A stretch of DNA of 55,535 nt from Oscillospiraceae bacterium (GCA_015064385.1 SVSI01000014.1:1-55535), one strand, 5' to 3'. Positions 17,301 through 25,646 are shown, counted from the first letter of the stretch. Program-made: numbers and translations. Notes: generated by a model from the sequence alone, not told the origin.

Positions 17301-17382
17301 AAAAACACCCACGGAAATCTCGTCCGTGGGTGAATTTTTTAATTTTGCGAAATCGTGTGATGTAAGAACGCGGCGGTCTTCG
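17301..17382. repeat. 82 bp direct repeat, right copy (with glnQ-like 3' end)
   Basis: This is the second copy of the 16247-16328 sequence. It holds the minus-strand terminator hairpin of the amino-acid ABC operon (17306-17331, followed on that strand by a T-run) and the last codons of the ATPase gene. Confidence 0.93.
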
Positions 17383-18145
17383 GGGATTTCGGATTTGTGA
17401 AAAATTCCTCGGGCGCCGCGTCCTCCTCGATAAGTCCGTCTGCAAAGAAGACTACTCGGTCTGCAACGTGTCTTGCAAACTCCATTTCGTGCGTGACCAC
17501 TATCATAGTGCGTCCCTGATCCTTTAGCTCCTTTATTACTCGAAGTACCTCTCCCGTAAGCTCGGGATCAAGCGCCGAGGTCGGCTCGTCGAAGCAGAGT
17601 ACTGCGGGCTCCTGCGCGAGTGCGCGGGCTATCGCCACTCTCTGCTGCTGACCGCCCGAGAGCTGCCAGGGGTAGTTGGACATCTTATCTTCAAGTCCCA
17701 CTCCGCGAAGAAGTGATTTTGCGCGCTCCTTGTTTTCTTCAAGCGCCGCCGCGGTCATAGCACGGCGTTCGCGGAAGGATGTTTTCTGCGCGCGTATCTT
17801 TTCTTTGGTACGAAGCTGAAGGGGAAGATATACGTTTTCAAGCGCGGTATATTGAGGAAAGAGGTTAAAGGACTGGAACACGAGTCCTAATTTAAGTCGC
17901 ATCTCGCGTATTTCGGAGGTGCTGTACGTACGGCTTGCATCAAAGTGAAAGCCGCCCTCGATCTCTATGGTTCCCTCGTTTGCCATCTCAAGGAAATTGA
18001 GACAGCGCAGGAAGGTGGTCTTTCCGCCGCCCGACGATCCGATAACCGCAACGACCTCGCCCTTTTCCATGGAAAAGTCGATGCCGTGCAGGACTTTTGT
18101 GGCGCCGAACTGCTTTTTCAGATTTTTAATTTCAAGAAATGCCAT
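17339..18145 (-). CDS. Polar amino-acid ABC importer, ATP-binding subunit
   Basis: The 268-residue ATPase is of the GlnQ/HisP family. It has Walker A GSSGGGKTT (36-44), the family-typical RxxxGxVFQSFNLFPQYTALENV Q-loop region, signature LSGGQQQR, Walker B VLCFDEPTSALDPEL and H-loop VVTHEMEFA. Compared with GlnQ (about 240 residues) it carries an extra charged helix of about 20-25 residues between the Q-loop and the signature (around EKIRAQKTSFRERRAM), which is a common variant in Clostridia. It is the third gene of the SBP-permease-ATPase operon. Its 3' end is duplicated at 16.3 kb. Confidence 0.92.
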   Translation of the reverse strand: MAFLEIKNLKKQFGATKVLHGIDFSMEKGEVVAVIGSSGGGKTTFLRCLNFLEMANEGTIEIEGGFHFDASRTYSTSEIREMRLKLGLVFQSFNLFPQYTALENVYLPLQLRTKEKIRAQKTSFRERRAMTAAALEENKERAKSLLRGVGLEDKMSNYPWQLSGGQQQRVAIARALAQEPAVLCFDEPTSALDPELTGEVLRVIKELKDQGRTMIVVTHEMEFARHVADRVVFFADGLIEEDAAPEEFFTNPKSPKTAAFLHHTISQN

Positions 18146-18159
18146 TGTTCTCGCCCTCC

Positions 18160-18819
18160 TTAAACCTTATAGTAGTCCAACTTCTTCTCGCACCAGCGGA
18201 AGAAAAGGGTGAGAATTCCGACGAATATCAGGAAGAATACCGCGATATAGAACATCGGCCATACGAGACCTCTTGAGAGAAAGTCCATCTCGTTTACGAA
18301 GAAGATCTCGGCAACCGCGATGACGCGGGCAAGGGAAGTATCCTTTACGAGCGTTATTACCTCGTTACTCATAGGGGCGAGTATTCTTTTTACGACCTGC
18401 ATAAGAACGACCGTGAAAAAGGTCTCTTTTGCGGTCATACCGAGCACCTGTGCCGCCTCGTACTGACCTTTGGGTATGCTTTCGATACCGCCTCTGTATA
18501 TTTCGGAGAAATAGCAAGCGTAATTTATGACGAACGCAACGAGTGCGGCGTTAAATCGTGCGTGCTCTCCCGTGAAAAGCTGAACCTTAAAGAGCATTCC
18601 CGGAACGTAGAACACCACGAAAAGCTGAAGCATAAGCGGTGTTCCGCGGATTATCCAAACGAACGTGCGGCTGAGCCAGGAGAGGGGCTTAAACCTTGAC
18701 ATTGAGCCGAAGGCGATAACGAGTCCGAGCGGGAGCGCAAACACGAGCGTGAGGATAAAGAGCAGACAGGTGCTCTCAAAGCCCTCAAGGAGCTTTGAGG
18801 TTATTTGCCAAAAATTCAT
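18160..18819 (-). CDS. Polar amino-acid ABC importer, permease subunit
   Basis: The 219-residue membrane protein is of the HisM/GlnP family. It contains the EAA loop, here YEAAQVLGMTAKETFFTVVLMQVVKRILAP, the segment contacting the ATPase, and about five membrane helices. The N-terminal SKLLEGFESTCLLFILTLVFALPLGL is family-typical. It overlaps the binding-protein gene by four bases and is 14 bases before the ATPase gene, so all three are cotranscribed. A single permease gene implies a homodimer. Confidence 0.92.
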   Translation of the reverse strand: MNFWQITSKLLEGFESTCLLFILTLVFALPLGLVIAFGSMSRFKPLSWLSRTFVWIIRGTPLMLQLFVVFYVPGMLFKVQLFTGEHARFNAALVAFVINYACYFSEIYRGGIESIPKGQYEAAQVLGMTAKETFFTVVLMQVVKRILAPMSNEVITLVKDTSLARVIAVAEIFFVNEMDFLSRGLVWPMFYIAVFFLIFVGILTLFFRWCEKKLDYYKV

Positions 18820-19649
18820 TCTGCTTTACCGATGTTGGGGATAAGATCGTTGGAAAGCTCGTATTTTCCTGCAAGCTCGGCAAGAGTGCCGTCTGCGGAA
18901 AGAGCTGCGATCGCCTCGTTGATCCTTGCGGTGAGATCGCTGCCCTTACGGCAACCGATAGCGTAAACCTCGCTCTCGGGCTCGTAAGCACTGTTGGTGG
19001 CAAGGGAAGCGTAGTCACCCTGACCTACCATAGCGCGTGCCATCTGGTAGTCGATAACCGCAAATTCAGCGTTGCCCGAAACGACTTCCATAAGCGCAGC
19101 TGCCTGCGAATCAAAGAGAGTAACGTTTTCAGCATTGCCCGAAAGCTCAACTGCAACGCCTTCACCCGAGGAGCCGCCCTCTGCAACGCCCTTCTTGCCT
19201 GCAAACGCTTCCTTGGTGTTAAGAGTTGCGAGTGCGTCTGCCTTGGTCACGATGCACTGGCGGTTTTCGAGGTAAGAGTAGGTGAAGTCAACGTACTCGG
19301 TACGCGAAACGCCGTCCTTCTCCATACCGTAAGTAAATCCGTTCCAGATAAGGTCGATAGCGCCGCTGTTAAGCTCAAGATATTTGTTGGGCCATTTGAT
19401 GACTTGGAACTTTGCCTCAAGTCCGAGCTTTGCCGCAACTGCGTTTGCAAATTCGGTGTCGAAGCCGGTGAGGTTGCCGTCAGCATCGAAATAGTTCATG
19501 GGCTCGTAAAGGGTAATTCCGCAAACGAAATATCCCTTTTCTTCAATGGTTTCCCAGTCGGTCTTCTTCTCTGCGGTGCAGGAGGAAAATCCGATTACCG
19601 AGGTGAGTGCGAGTGTAAGTGCGAGAATAAATGTTAAAATGCGTTTCAT
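18816..19649 (-). CDS. Polar amino-acid-binding lipoprotein of the ABC importer
   Basis: The 277-residue substrate-binding protein (PBPb, family 3) has a signal peptide ending in a lipobox (GFSSC, Cys24). The mature part shows YFVCGITLYEPMNYFDADGNLTGFDTEFANAVAAKLGL, the usual first lobe with the GFD motif, then DLIWNGFTY and the hinge-region RTEYVDFTYSY. The C-terminal lobe includes IGCRKGSDLTARINEAIAAL. Ligand specificity (cystine, glutamine, arginine or another amino acid) cannot be fixed by eye. It is the first gene of a three-gene operon with a consensus promoter. Confidence 0.92.
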   Translation of the reverse strand: MKRILTFILALTLALTSVIGFSSCTAEKKTDWETIEEKGYFVCGITLYEPMNYFDADGNLTGFDTEFANAVAAKLGLEAKFQVIKWPNKYLELNSGAIDLIWNGFTYGMEKDGVSRTEYVDFTYSYLENRQCIVTKADALATLNTKEAFAGKKGVAEGGSSGEGVAVELSGNAENVTLFDSQAAALMEVVSGNAEFAVIDYQMARAMVGQGDYASLATNSAYEPESEVYAIGCRKGSDLTARINEAIAALSADGTLAELAGKYELSNDLIPNIGKAE

Positions 19650-19703
19650 AATAAAAATTCCTTTCTTTTTTGCTTTAGCGAGATAAAGCGATTAAGTATC
19701 ACT

Positions 19704-19732
19704 ATAATACTACATTTTTTTCGCTTTGTCAA
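19704..19732 (-). promoter_or_regulatory. Sigma-A promoter for the amino-acid ABC operon
   Basis: On the minus strand, TTGACA, a 17 bp spacer and TATTAT lie about 55 bases before the binding-protein gene. Confidence 0.82.
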
Positions 19733-19804
19733 GGGTAAAGCAAATATATTGTAAAGAAATTTGACTTTTTGAAGTGTGATTTTCAGTATTAAACAAAAAA
19801 GGAC

Positions 19805-19833
19805 TTGACAAATCGAAAGAAATATTGTATTAT
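19805..19833 (+). promoter_or_regulatory. Sigma-A promoter for the GntR/ABC operon
   Basis: TTGACA, a 17 bp spacer and TATTAT lie upstream of the GntR-family gene. Self-repression is usual for YtrA-type operons. Confidence 0.82.
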
Positions 19834-19888
19834 TGTGTTAGTGAGGTAATACACTTTTTAATGAAAAGAGGGGGTGAAGATACCGAAA

Positions 19889-20260
19889 ATGGAATGGACA
19901 CTTGACAAAAGCCGTCCTATATGTCCGCAGATATGCGAGCAGGTCTGTCTGAGGATAGTGCTCGGTGAATTCCAAGCGGGCGAAAGGTTACTCTCGGTAA
20001 GAGACGTAGCGCTTGCGGCGGGAGTGAACCCGAATACCGTGCAAAAATCCTTTGATATTCTCGAGGAGAAGGGAATACTCTATTCTCAAAGGGGCTCGGG
20101 CTGGTTCGTATCGGAGGACGTCGCCTCGGCACGCGAAATGTACTCTGAAATATTAAACGAAAAGACGGCAGAGTATTTTTCGGCAATGCGTGCTCTCGGA
20201 ATGGATCACGAGCAGACTAAAAAATACGTCTCCGAGTGGATCGCACAGAAAGAAGACTGA
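19889..20260 (+). CDS. GntR-family regulator, YtrA type
   Basis: The 123-residue product has the short YtrA form: MEWTLDKSRPICPQICEQV, the winged HTH with LLSVRDVALAAGVNPNTVQKSFDILEEKGIL, the wing SQRGSGWFV, and a small helical dimerisation tail without a ligand domain. Such regulators repress adjacent ABC transporter operons and often respond to cell-wall-active antibiotics. The ATG at 19889 is preferred because an in-frame GTG at 19874 lies inside the GAGGGGGTG ribosome site, although the spacing (about 12) is long. It is the first gene of a four-gene operon. Confidence 0.88.
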   Translation: MEWTLDKSRPICPQICEQVCLRIVLGEFQAGERLLSVRDVALAAGVNPNTVQKSFDILEEKGILYSQRGSGWFVSEDVASAREMYSEILNEKTAEYFSAMRALGMDHEQTKKYVSEWIAQKED

Positions 20261-20284
20261 AACTTTAAGAAAGGAATTTAAGCT

Positions 20285-20986
20285 ATGAGTGAAAAACTGC
20301 TTTGTCTTGAAAACGTAGTCAAGAGATATTCAAACGTCCTTGCATTAAATAATGCTACCTTTTCTCTTGACAGCGGAAAAATAGTCGGACTTCTCGGACC
20401 TAACGGTTCGGGCAAGACGACACTTATAAAAATACTCAACGGACTTCTGACCGCCGACTCGGGGAAGGTTGAGATAAACGGGCTTGCACCCGGCGTTGAG
20501 ACCAAAAAGATAGTTGCCTATCTTCCCGACAACAACTATCTGAACTCTTATATGACCGTTCGTCAGATCGTGAACTTCTTTAAGGACTTTTATGACGATT
20601 TCAGGGAAAATCTTGCGTACGAAATGCTCGAAAAGCTCGGGATTTCTCCCGATACCAAGCTGAAAACTCTTTCCAAGGGTAACAAGGAAAAGGTCTGCCT
20701 TATTCTGACTATGAGCAGAAATGCCAAGCTTTACGTGCTTGACGAGCCGATTGCCGGAGTTGATCCTGCGGCAAGAGATTATGTCATACGCACGATAATA
20801 AACAACTACAATCCCGAGGCGACCGTTCTTATCTCAACGCATCTTATATCGGACATCGAGCAGGTGCTTGACGAGGTAATATTCATAAGGGACGGAAGCG
20901 TCGTTCTGCACAAGTCGATCGACGAGATAAGAGAAGAGCACGCCAAGAGCGTTGACGAGCTCTTCAGGGAGGTGTTCAGATGGTAA
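20285..20986 (+). CDS. ABC transporter ATP-binding protein (YtrB-like)
   Basis: The 233-residue ATPase has Walker A GPNGSGKTT (about 38-46), a variant signature LSKGNKEKV, Walker B LYVLDEPIAGVDP and H-loop ISTHLISD. The signature lacks the second Gly of LSGGQ, as is frequent in YtrB/BcrA-type exporters. It lies 24 bases behind the GntR gene, and its end overlaps the permease gene by seven bases. Confidence 0.92.
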   Translation: MSEKLLCLENVVKRYSNVLALNNATFSLDSGKIVGLLGPNGSGKTTLIKILNGLLTADSGKVEINGLAPGVETKKIVAYLPDNNYLNSYMTVRQIVNFFKDFYDDFRENLAYEMLEKLGISPDTKLKTLSKGNKEKVCLILTMSRNAKLYVLDEPIAGVDPAARDYVIRTIINNYNPEATVLISTHLISDIEQVLDEVIFIRDGSVVLHKSIDEIREEHAKSVDELFREVFRW

Positions 20987-21783
20987 AGAAGCTGTTTAAG
21001 CACGAAATAGTATCCTATTTGCGTACGCTTTTACCCGTTAATCTTATCGTACTCGCCATTGCGATAATGACGAGAGTGGTGCTGTTTTTTGAAAATGACA
21101 GTATAATATACGGCTTGGTCGCCGGCTCTTCGATCGTTATGCTCTTTGTCGGAATCATTGCCTGCATATACATGACCTTTATAGTGTCAATAGTGCGCTT
21201 CTACAAAAATCTTTTTACCGCAGAAGGGTACCTTATGTTCACTTTGCCGGTAACTCCTACTCAGCATATTTTTGTCAAGCTCCTTACCGCAATGCTCTTT
21301 GAGGTGATCGCGATAGTTAATATAATTCTCTCGATGACGATATTTATCTCGGGAGAGCTTTTCGTTGAGATACTCAAGGCGCTCGGATATCTCCTTAAGG
21401 ACCTTTTCTCAAGTCCTCACGCCGTTTTCTACTTTATCGAGGTACTGATCGGAATACTGATCGCGGGAGCGTACGCTTACCTTCTTTGGTACGCTTGCAT
21501 CTCGCTCGGTCAGCGTTCTCGCAAAAACCGCATATTTATGGCAGTTCTTGCGTATTTTGCGTATTATATGATAACCCAGATAGTTGCTACCGTATTTATG
21601 ATAGTGGTTATGATACTCGGTTCGGCGGGAGTTCTTGAGAACTTTGCTAACTTCTTCGTTTTGCACCCGTATGCTTCCGTTCATATCTTACTTATCGCTT
21701 ATGATCTCTTTATGGCGGCACTCGGAACGCTGTTCTTCTTCATAGTAAGAAACACTATGAAAAACAAGCTCAACCTTGAGTAA
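20980..21783 (+). CDS. ABC-2 type membrane permease
   Basis: The 267-residue integral membrane protein has about six hydrophobic helices and the start VKKLFKHEIVSYLRTLLPVN. The motif GYLMFTLPVTPTQHIFVKLL before the second helix group is shared by many Gram-positive ABC-2 permeases. It overlaps its ATPase gene by seven bases and has a GGAGGTG site inside that gene. Together they should form an exporter under GntR control. The substrate is unknown; antibiotic or cell-envelope stress relief is the usual role. Confidence 0.85.
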   Translation: MVKKLFKHEIVSYLRTLLPVNLIVLAIAIMTRVVLFFENDSIIYGLVAGSSIVMLFVGIIACIYMTFIVSIVRFYKNLFTAEGYLMFTLPVTPTQHIFVKLLTAMLFEVIAIVNIILSMTIFISGELFVEILKALGYLLKDLFSSPHAVFYFIEVLIGILIAGAYAYLLWYACISLGQRSRKNRIFMAVLAYFAYYMITQIVATVFMIVVMILGSAGVLENFANFFVLHPYASVHILLIAYDLFMAALGTLFFFIVRNTMKNKLNLE

Positions 21784-21798
21784 AGGGGGAAGACACAA

Positions 21799-22515
21799 GT
21801 GAAGAAATCTGTTAGAATAGTTTCCCTAGTCATCTCTCTCGTACTGATCGTATGCTCGCTCGTCGGATGCGTTGATCTCAATGAAATGCGAGAGCTTCAG
21901 TGCTTTTATAACGAAGATGGGTCTATTGAGTATAACGGAAACATTTATAAGGCACTGCCGTACTGCAAGGATCTGAGTCCAACGAAAAGCAAGAATATAC
22001 ACGTCACCGAAAAGGACGTTCCCGTTCTTCTTTCGGAAATGTACGGAAACTTGTGCTATGTCAGTAACGACGGGCTGTTTATCATGGATTATACGTACGG
22101 ATACGGCGAAAACACATTCTGCTACTGCCGTGAGGATAAATATAACGAGATATTGGCACGAATAGAAAAGGGCGCTGCGCTGAACGGCTACTGCTATGTT
22201 TATTACGATTCCACGATCGAACAAGAACGTGTATATGAGTTCTCACAGCGCGAGATAGATGCGATAAACGAAACGCTCGCGAGCGAGCCACTCACCGTGC
22301 CGAGCGGCACGACGGTATCCTGGGACGATATTATCGAGGTCAGCCGTTGCAGTGAAGATCTTCTTTTCAAGAATCGAGCGTTTGATCTGTATATCGTTGA
22401 CGGCGAATGCTCTATTATAATGTACGATGATGCAAACGAACGGATATTTTATGTGGCATCCGAACCCAACAATGCGATTTTTGCCGAAATATTCGAAAAT
22501 CTGCACAACTCGTAA
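21799..22515 (+). CDS. Putative lipoprotein of the GntR/ABC operon
   Basis: The 238-residue product begins with a signal peptide and lipobox (SLVGC, Cys about 24). The mature protein is a mixed alpha/beta domain with several Tyr and Cys residues (NTFCYCREDKYNEI) and ends DANERIFYVASEPNNAIFAEIFENLHN. No family was recognised. It starts with GTG, preceded by AAGGGGG, 15 bases after the permease gene, so it is the last gene of the operon. Its position suggests a sensor or accessory role for the exporter (inference). Confidence 0.8.
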   Translation: MKKSVRIVSLVISLVLIVCSLVGCVDLNEMRELQCFYNEDGSIEYNGNIYKALPYCKDLSPTKSKNIHVTEKDVPVLLSEMYGNLCYVSNDGLFIMDYTYGYGENTFCYCREDKYNEILARIEKGAALNGYCYVYYDSTIEQERVYEFSQREIDAINETLASEPLTVPSGTTVSWDDIIEVSRCSEDLLFKNRAFDLYIVDGECSIIMYDDANERIFYVASEPNNAIFAEIFENLHNS

Positions 22516-22528
22516 ATTCAAATAAATA

Positions 22529-22564
22529 CACCCCTGCGGTAGCTCCGCAGGGGCGTTCTTTTTT
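22529..22564. terminator. Bidirectional terminator, GntR operon / hydrolase
   Basis: CCCCTGCGG/CCGCAGGGG stem with a TAGCT loop and T6; it sits between two convergent genes. Confidence 0.9.
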
Positions 22565-22565
22565 G

Positions 22566-23084
22566 TCAAATTATCTCTATCTGGCACATTTTCATGGCGT
22601 TCATGGCGTTTTCGTGGCTTTCCGGGGTGACTCCGGCACAGCAGGACGAGTCAACCTTGACCTTTACCTCGGGCAAAAACGCCTTTATCGTGAGCGCGTT
22701 TGAGATCACGCATATATCGGTACAAAGACCGATAAGCGTTATTTCGCTTATCTCCTCCTTTTGGTGCATCTTTTCGAGGAGCTCTGCAAGCTCTCTTGAG
22801 CCGAAGGTGGGCTTGTCGATAACGTCGGTCCTGCGAAGTGCGTCGAGCTCGGGGTGTATCTGCCAGCCATTCGTGCCGCGGATGCAGTGGGGAACGGGAA
22901 GATTTTTGCCTTCCTGCGTTTCCATATAATTTTCCTCGTGTGTATCGCGTGTGAAAAAGACCTTGCCGTCAAAATCTTTTATCTTGTTTTTTACCTTTTC
23001 AACGATGGCAAGCGCCTCGGCAGTTCCGAGTGCACCGTCTATAAAATCGTTTTGCATATCGATTACCAGAAGTATTTTTTGCAT
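22566..23084 (-). CDS. Isochorismatase-family cysteine hydrolase, nicotinamidase-like
   Basis: The 172-residue enzyme shows the catalytic triad expected for nicotinamidases and related amidases: Asp9 in VIDMQNDF, Lys91 in DKPTFGS, and Cys125 in GLCTDICVISNA. FTRDTHEENY holds the conserved metal-site D-H pair. Nicotinamidase (PncA) would convert nicotinamide to nicotinate in NAD salvage, but related isochorismatase-type hydrolases share these residues, so the substrate is not certain. The ATG at 23084 has AAAGGAGA before it; further in-frame codons upstream have no ribosome site. Confidence 0.85.
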   Translation of the reverse strand: MQKILLVIDMQNDFIDGALGTAEALAIVEKVKNKIKDFDGKVFFTRDTHEENYMETQEGKNLPVPHCIRGTNGWQIHPELDALRRTDVIDKPTFGSRELAELLEKMHQKEEISEITLIGLCTDICVISNALTIKAFLPEVKVKVDSSCCAGVTPESHENAMNAMKMCQIEII

Positions 23085-23204
23085 TTTATTTTCTCCTTTG
23101 TGCGAAAAGTCTTTTTCATTATACACCCCTTTTCGGCTTTTTTCAATACCTGCGGAGCGTATGATAAAAAAATAACGGAAAGGCAAGAAAATATCAAATT
23201 CCAC

Positions 23205-23285
23205 TTGAAATTTTATAAAAATATGATATAATCAAATTTAGAATGGGGTAGGATGTGAGTTTGCGATAAAAAGGAGATCGCAAAC
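23205..23285 (+). promoter_or_regulatory. Promoter and leader hairpin of the decarboxylase operon
   Basis: TTGAAA (23205-23210), a 16 bp spacer and TATAAT (23227-23232) form the promoter, leaving a leader of about 115 nt. A perfect 9 bp hairpin GTTTGCGAT/ATCGCAAAC (23259-23267, 23277-23285) has AAAAAGGAG in its loop, a ribosome-site-like sequence with no start codon behind it. Its role is unknown. The rest of the 23085-23355 gap shows nothing else. Confidence 0.65.
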
Positions 23286-23355
23286 GAATCTGAAACCCGC
23301 TTATTATACAATGATTTTATGAAAATTAAGAATAAAAAGAGAAAGGGTTATTTCT

Positions 23356-24717
23356 ATGAGTAACACAAACAAAAGCATCACCCTGCTTTTCGACGAAGGT
23401 ACTTTCGTTGAAACCGGCGCCTACGTTACCGTGTGCGGCGAGGACGCAAAATCGTCCGGAGCGTTCTGCGGATACGGCTCGATAAACGGTGCGCTCGTAT
23501 ATGCGTTCGCGCAAGACTTTTCGGTTGAAAAGGGCGCGCTCGGCAGAGCACAGGCAGAAAAAATTTGCGCGCTCTACGATATGGCGATCAGCAACGGAGC
23601 TCCCATTATCGGAGTTTTCAGCAGCGCAGGCGTAAGAGTTGCGGAGGGATCCAAGGTTCTTGCCGCGTACGGCAAGCTTCTTGCAAAGATCAACGCCGCT
23701 TCGGGCGTTATTCCGCAGATCGCGGTAGTGGATGAGATCTGTTCGGGCCTTTCGGCAGTAGCGGCGGCATCGTTTGACCTCGTTATCGCCTCCGACGCAT
23801 CGAAATTCTACATCACTCCTCCCAGCGTTGCCAAGGCAAACGGCAATAGTGAGGCGGGCAGTGCAAAGTGTGCTTTTGAAAACGGAAATATAGACGTTCT
23901 TTGCGACAGCGCAGAAGCGGCTCTTGCAAAGGCGCGTGAGATCGTTACCGTTCTTCCTCAGAACTCGTCTCAGGGATATGCTTACGCAGAAGCGTTCGAC
24001 GATTCTATGAGAGCAAGTCTCGATCTTGAAAACGCAAAGGATATCCGCGAGGCGGCAACGATCATCTCGGATAACGGTCACTACACCGAGCTTAAGGCGG
24101 AGTTTGCACCGAACGCACTTACCGCCATTGCATCTCTCGGACAGATAACCGTAGGTATCTGCGGACTCGGCGGAGCTCTCGGTAAGGACGAGGCAGACAA
24201 GCTCGCATCCTTCATTTCGCTCTGTGACAACTTCTCGATGCCCGTTATCACCATCGTTGATAGCTGCGGGGCAGCTCACGAAGGCGACGAAAAGCTTGCA
24301 GGTGCGCTTGCACGTCTTGCAGGTGCGTACGCAGGAGCGTCCTGCCCCAAGATAACCTATATATTCGGTGCCGCTTACGGCGCATCGTTTACACTCGTTG
24401 GCTCCAAGGCGCTCGGCGCAGATATAGTTTATGCGTCCGAAAAGGCAACTGTCAGCGTTCTTTCTCCCGAGGCGTCGGTGCAGTTCTTCTATGCAGACGA
24501 CATCAAGGCGGCAGAGGACGGCGCGGCAAAGAGGGCAGAGCTTGAAAACGAGTGGAAGACCGAGAAGGCATCTCCCAAGAAGGCGGCATCCCACGGCGCT
24601 ATTGACGACATCGTAGCGTACGGTGAGGTAAGAGCAAGAATCATTTCGGCAGTTGAAATGCTCTTTGCGAAGATCTCGGGACATCCCGCAAAGAAACACT
24701 CCAAACTTCCTTTCTGA
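23356..24717 (+). CDS. Carboxyltransferase subunit (MmdA/12S-like, divergent)
   Basis: The 453-residue protein has the two crotonase-like halves of acyl-CoA carboxyltransferases. The N-half contains FSSAGVRVAEGSKVLAAYGKLLAKI and VVDEICSGLSAVAAASFDLVIAS, which correspond to the acyl-CoA oxyanion motif. The C-half contains ITYIFGAAYGASFTLVGSKALGADIVYASEKATVSVLSPEASVQFFY, matching the GGAY...MGPE signature of MmdA. At 453 residues it is shorter than typical MmdA/12S proteins (about 510) and quite divergent, so the acyl-CoA substrate (methylmalonyl-, glutaconyl- or malonyl-CoA) is open. It is the first of five genes that together make a biotin-dependent, probably Na+-translocating decarboxylase or transcarboxylase. 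Confidence 0.8.
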   Translation: MSNTNKSITLLFDEGTFVETGAYVTVCGEDAKSSGAFCGYGSINGALVYAFAQDFSVEKGALGRAQAEKICALYDMAISNGAPIIGVFSSAGVRVAEGSKVLAAYGKLLAKINAASGVIPQIAVVDEICSGLSAVAAASFDLVIASDASKFYITPPSVAKANGNSEAGSAKCAFENGNIDVLCDSAEAALAKAREIVTVLPQNSSQGYAYAEAFDDSMRASLDLENAKDIREAATIISDNGHYTELKAEFAPNALTAIASLGQITVGICGLGGALGKDEADKLASFISLCDNFSMPVITIVDSCGAAHEGDEKLAGALARLAGAYAGASCPKITYIFGAAYGASFTLVGSKALGADIVYASEKATVSVLSPEASVQFFYADDIKAAEDGAAKRAELENEWKTEKASPKKAASHGAIDDIVAYGEVRARIISAVEMLFAKISGHPAKKHSKLPF

Positions 24718-24761
24718 GTTTTCTCGGAAAAACAATAAAACACAAGAAAGGGTAAAACAGA

Positions 24762-25169
24762 ATGAATATTCCCGTACTGATAGACATGGCAAACGCGGAC
24801 ATAAACACTCCGCTTAAAAGTATGGCAGACCGTCTTTCGGCGGCAGGACAGACACTCGTCGTCGGAATGCTCGCGGTATTTTCGGTTCTCGCTATTCTTT
24901 GGCTCGTGCTTGCTTTTATGGGCAGATGGTTTGAGACCGCTCCCAAAAAGGAAACGGCAGAAGAGGCAAAAAGCGCAGCGACTCCGATAGCGGCTCCCGC
25001 ACCTACGGCGGTACCCGTACAGCTGCAGGAGGACGAGGCAGAGATAGTTGCGGCAATAACGGCGGCGATCTCGGTCACACTCGGAAAGCCGCAGAGTGCA
25101 TTCCGCGTAGTATCGTTCAAACAGACCTCGCGTGAAGCGTTCCGCAGAAACAACATTAACAAAAACTAA
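24762..25169 (+). CDS. OadG-family small membrane subunit of the decarboxylase
   Basis: The 135-residue product has one N-terminal membrane helix (about 27-50, QTLVVGMLAVFSVLAILWLVLAFMG), an Ala/Pro-rich linker and a small C-terminal domain (EIVAAITAAISVTLGKPQSAFRVVSF). This is the gamma (OadG/MmdD) subunit that anchors the soluble carboxyltransferase to the membrane pump. It lies 44 bases after the carboxyltransferase gene and 26 before the biotin carrier gene. Confidence 0.85.
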   Translation: MNIPVLIDMANADINTPLKSMADRLSAAGQTLVVGMLAVFSVLAILWLVLAFMGRWFETAPKKETAEEAKSAATPIAAPAPTAVPVQLQEDEAEIVAAITAAISVTLGKPQSAFRVVSFKQTSREAFRRNNINKN

Positions 25170-25195
25170 AATTCAGAAAGAGAAGGTTTAATAAG

Positions 25196-25603
25196 ATGAG
25201 AAAATTTAACGTTACCGTAAACGGAAAAGTATATGAAGTAGCAGTTGAGGAGATCGGCGGAGCAGTAAGCGCGCCCGTAGCGGCTCCCGCACCCGTAGCA
25301 GCACCCGTAGCGGCTCCCGCACCTGTAGCAGCACCTGCAGCGGCTCCTGCACCCGCAGCAGCTCCCGCACCCGCAGCAGTACCCGGCAACGGAACTCCCG
25401 TAAAGGCACCGATGCCCGGCACTATCGTAAAGGTAAAGGTTTCGGCAGGTCAGTCGGTAAAGAGCGGAGACGTCGTTTGCGTTATCGAGGCAATGAAGAT
25501 GGAAAGTGACATCTGTGCTCCTTGCGACGGAAGCGTAAGCTCCGTTATAGTTAAGAGCGGCGACTCTGTAAATACCGACGATATACTTCTCACGATTGCA
25601 TAA
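25196..25603 (+). CDS. Biotin carboxyl carrier protein of the decarboxylase
   Basis: The 135-residue protein has a short N-terminal beta segment (MRKFNVTVNGKVYEVAVEEI), a repetitive Ala/Pro/Val linker (about 24-62, mainly APVAAP and APAA units) and a biotinyl domain (about 66-135). The biotin attachment motif is EAMKMES with Lys101. The linker lets the biotin arm travel between the carboxyltransferase and the membrane pump. The linker DNA is itself a repeat of GCTCCCGCACC-like units and may vary in length between strains. It should serve both carboxyltransferases of the operon, since the last gene lacks its own biotin domain. Confidence 0.93.
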   Translation: MRKFNVTVNGKVYEVAVEEIGGAVSAPVAAPAPVAAPVAAPAPVAAPAAAPAPAAAPAPAAVPGNGTPVKAPMPGTIVKVKVSAGQSVKSGDVVCVIEAMKMESDICAPCDGSVSSVIVKSGDSVNTDDILLTIA

Positions 25604-25646
25604 ATAAAGTCGCGATCTGTAACTTAACGAAAGGACTTTACTGAAT

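Larger units (their letters stand above)
16247..17382. mobile_element. Candidate mini-island: xre and SLOG genes between 82 bp direct repeats
   Basis: Two nearly identical 82 bp repeats enclose 972 bp with two divergent genes. The right copy is the genuine 3' end plus terminator of the glnQ-like gene, and the left copy is a detached duplicate. Insertion at the 3' end of a gene with reconstitution of that end is typical of integrated elements, and recombination between the copies would release a 1054 bp circle. There is no integrase or transposase inside, so mobilisation would need an enzyme acting in trans. A plain segmental duplication followed by insertion is the alternative. Confidence 0.5.

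Noticed and set aside
16247..17382. Classical integrative element or IS
   Set aside because: There is no integrase, transposase or terminal inverted repeat. I kept it only as a candidate mini-island.
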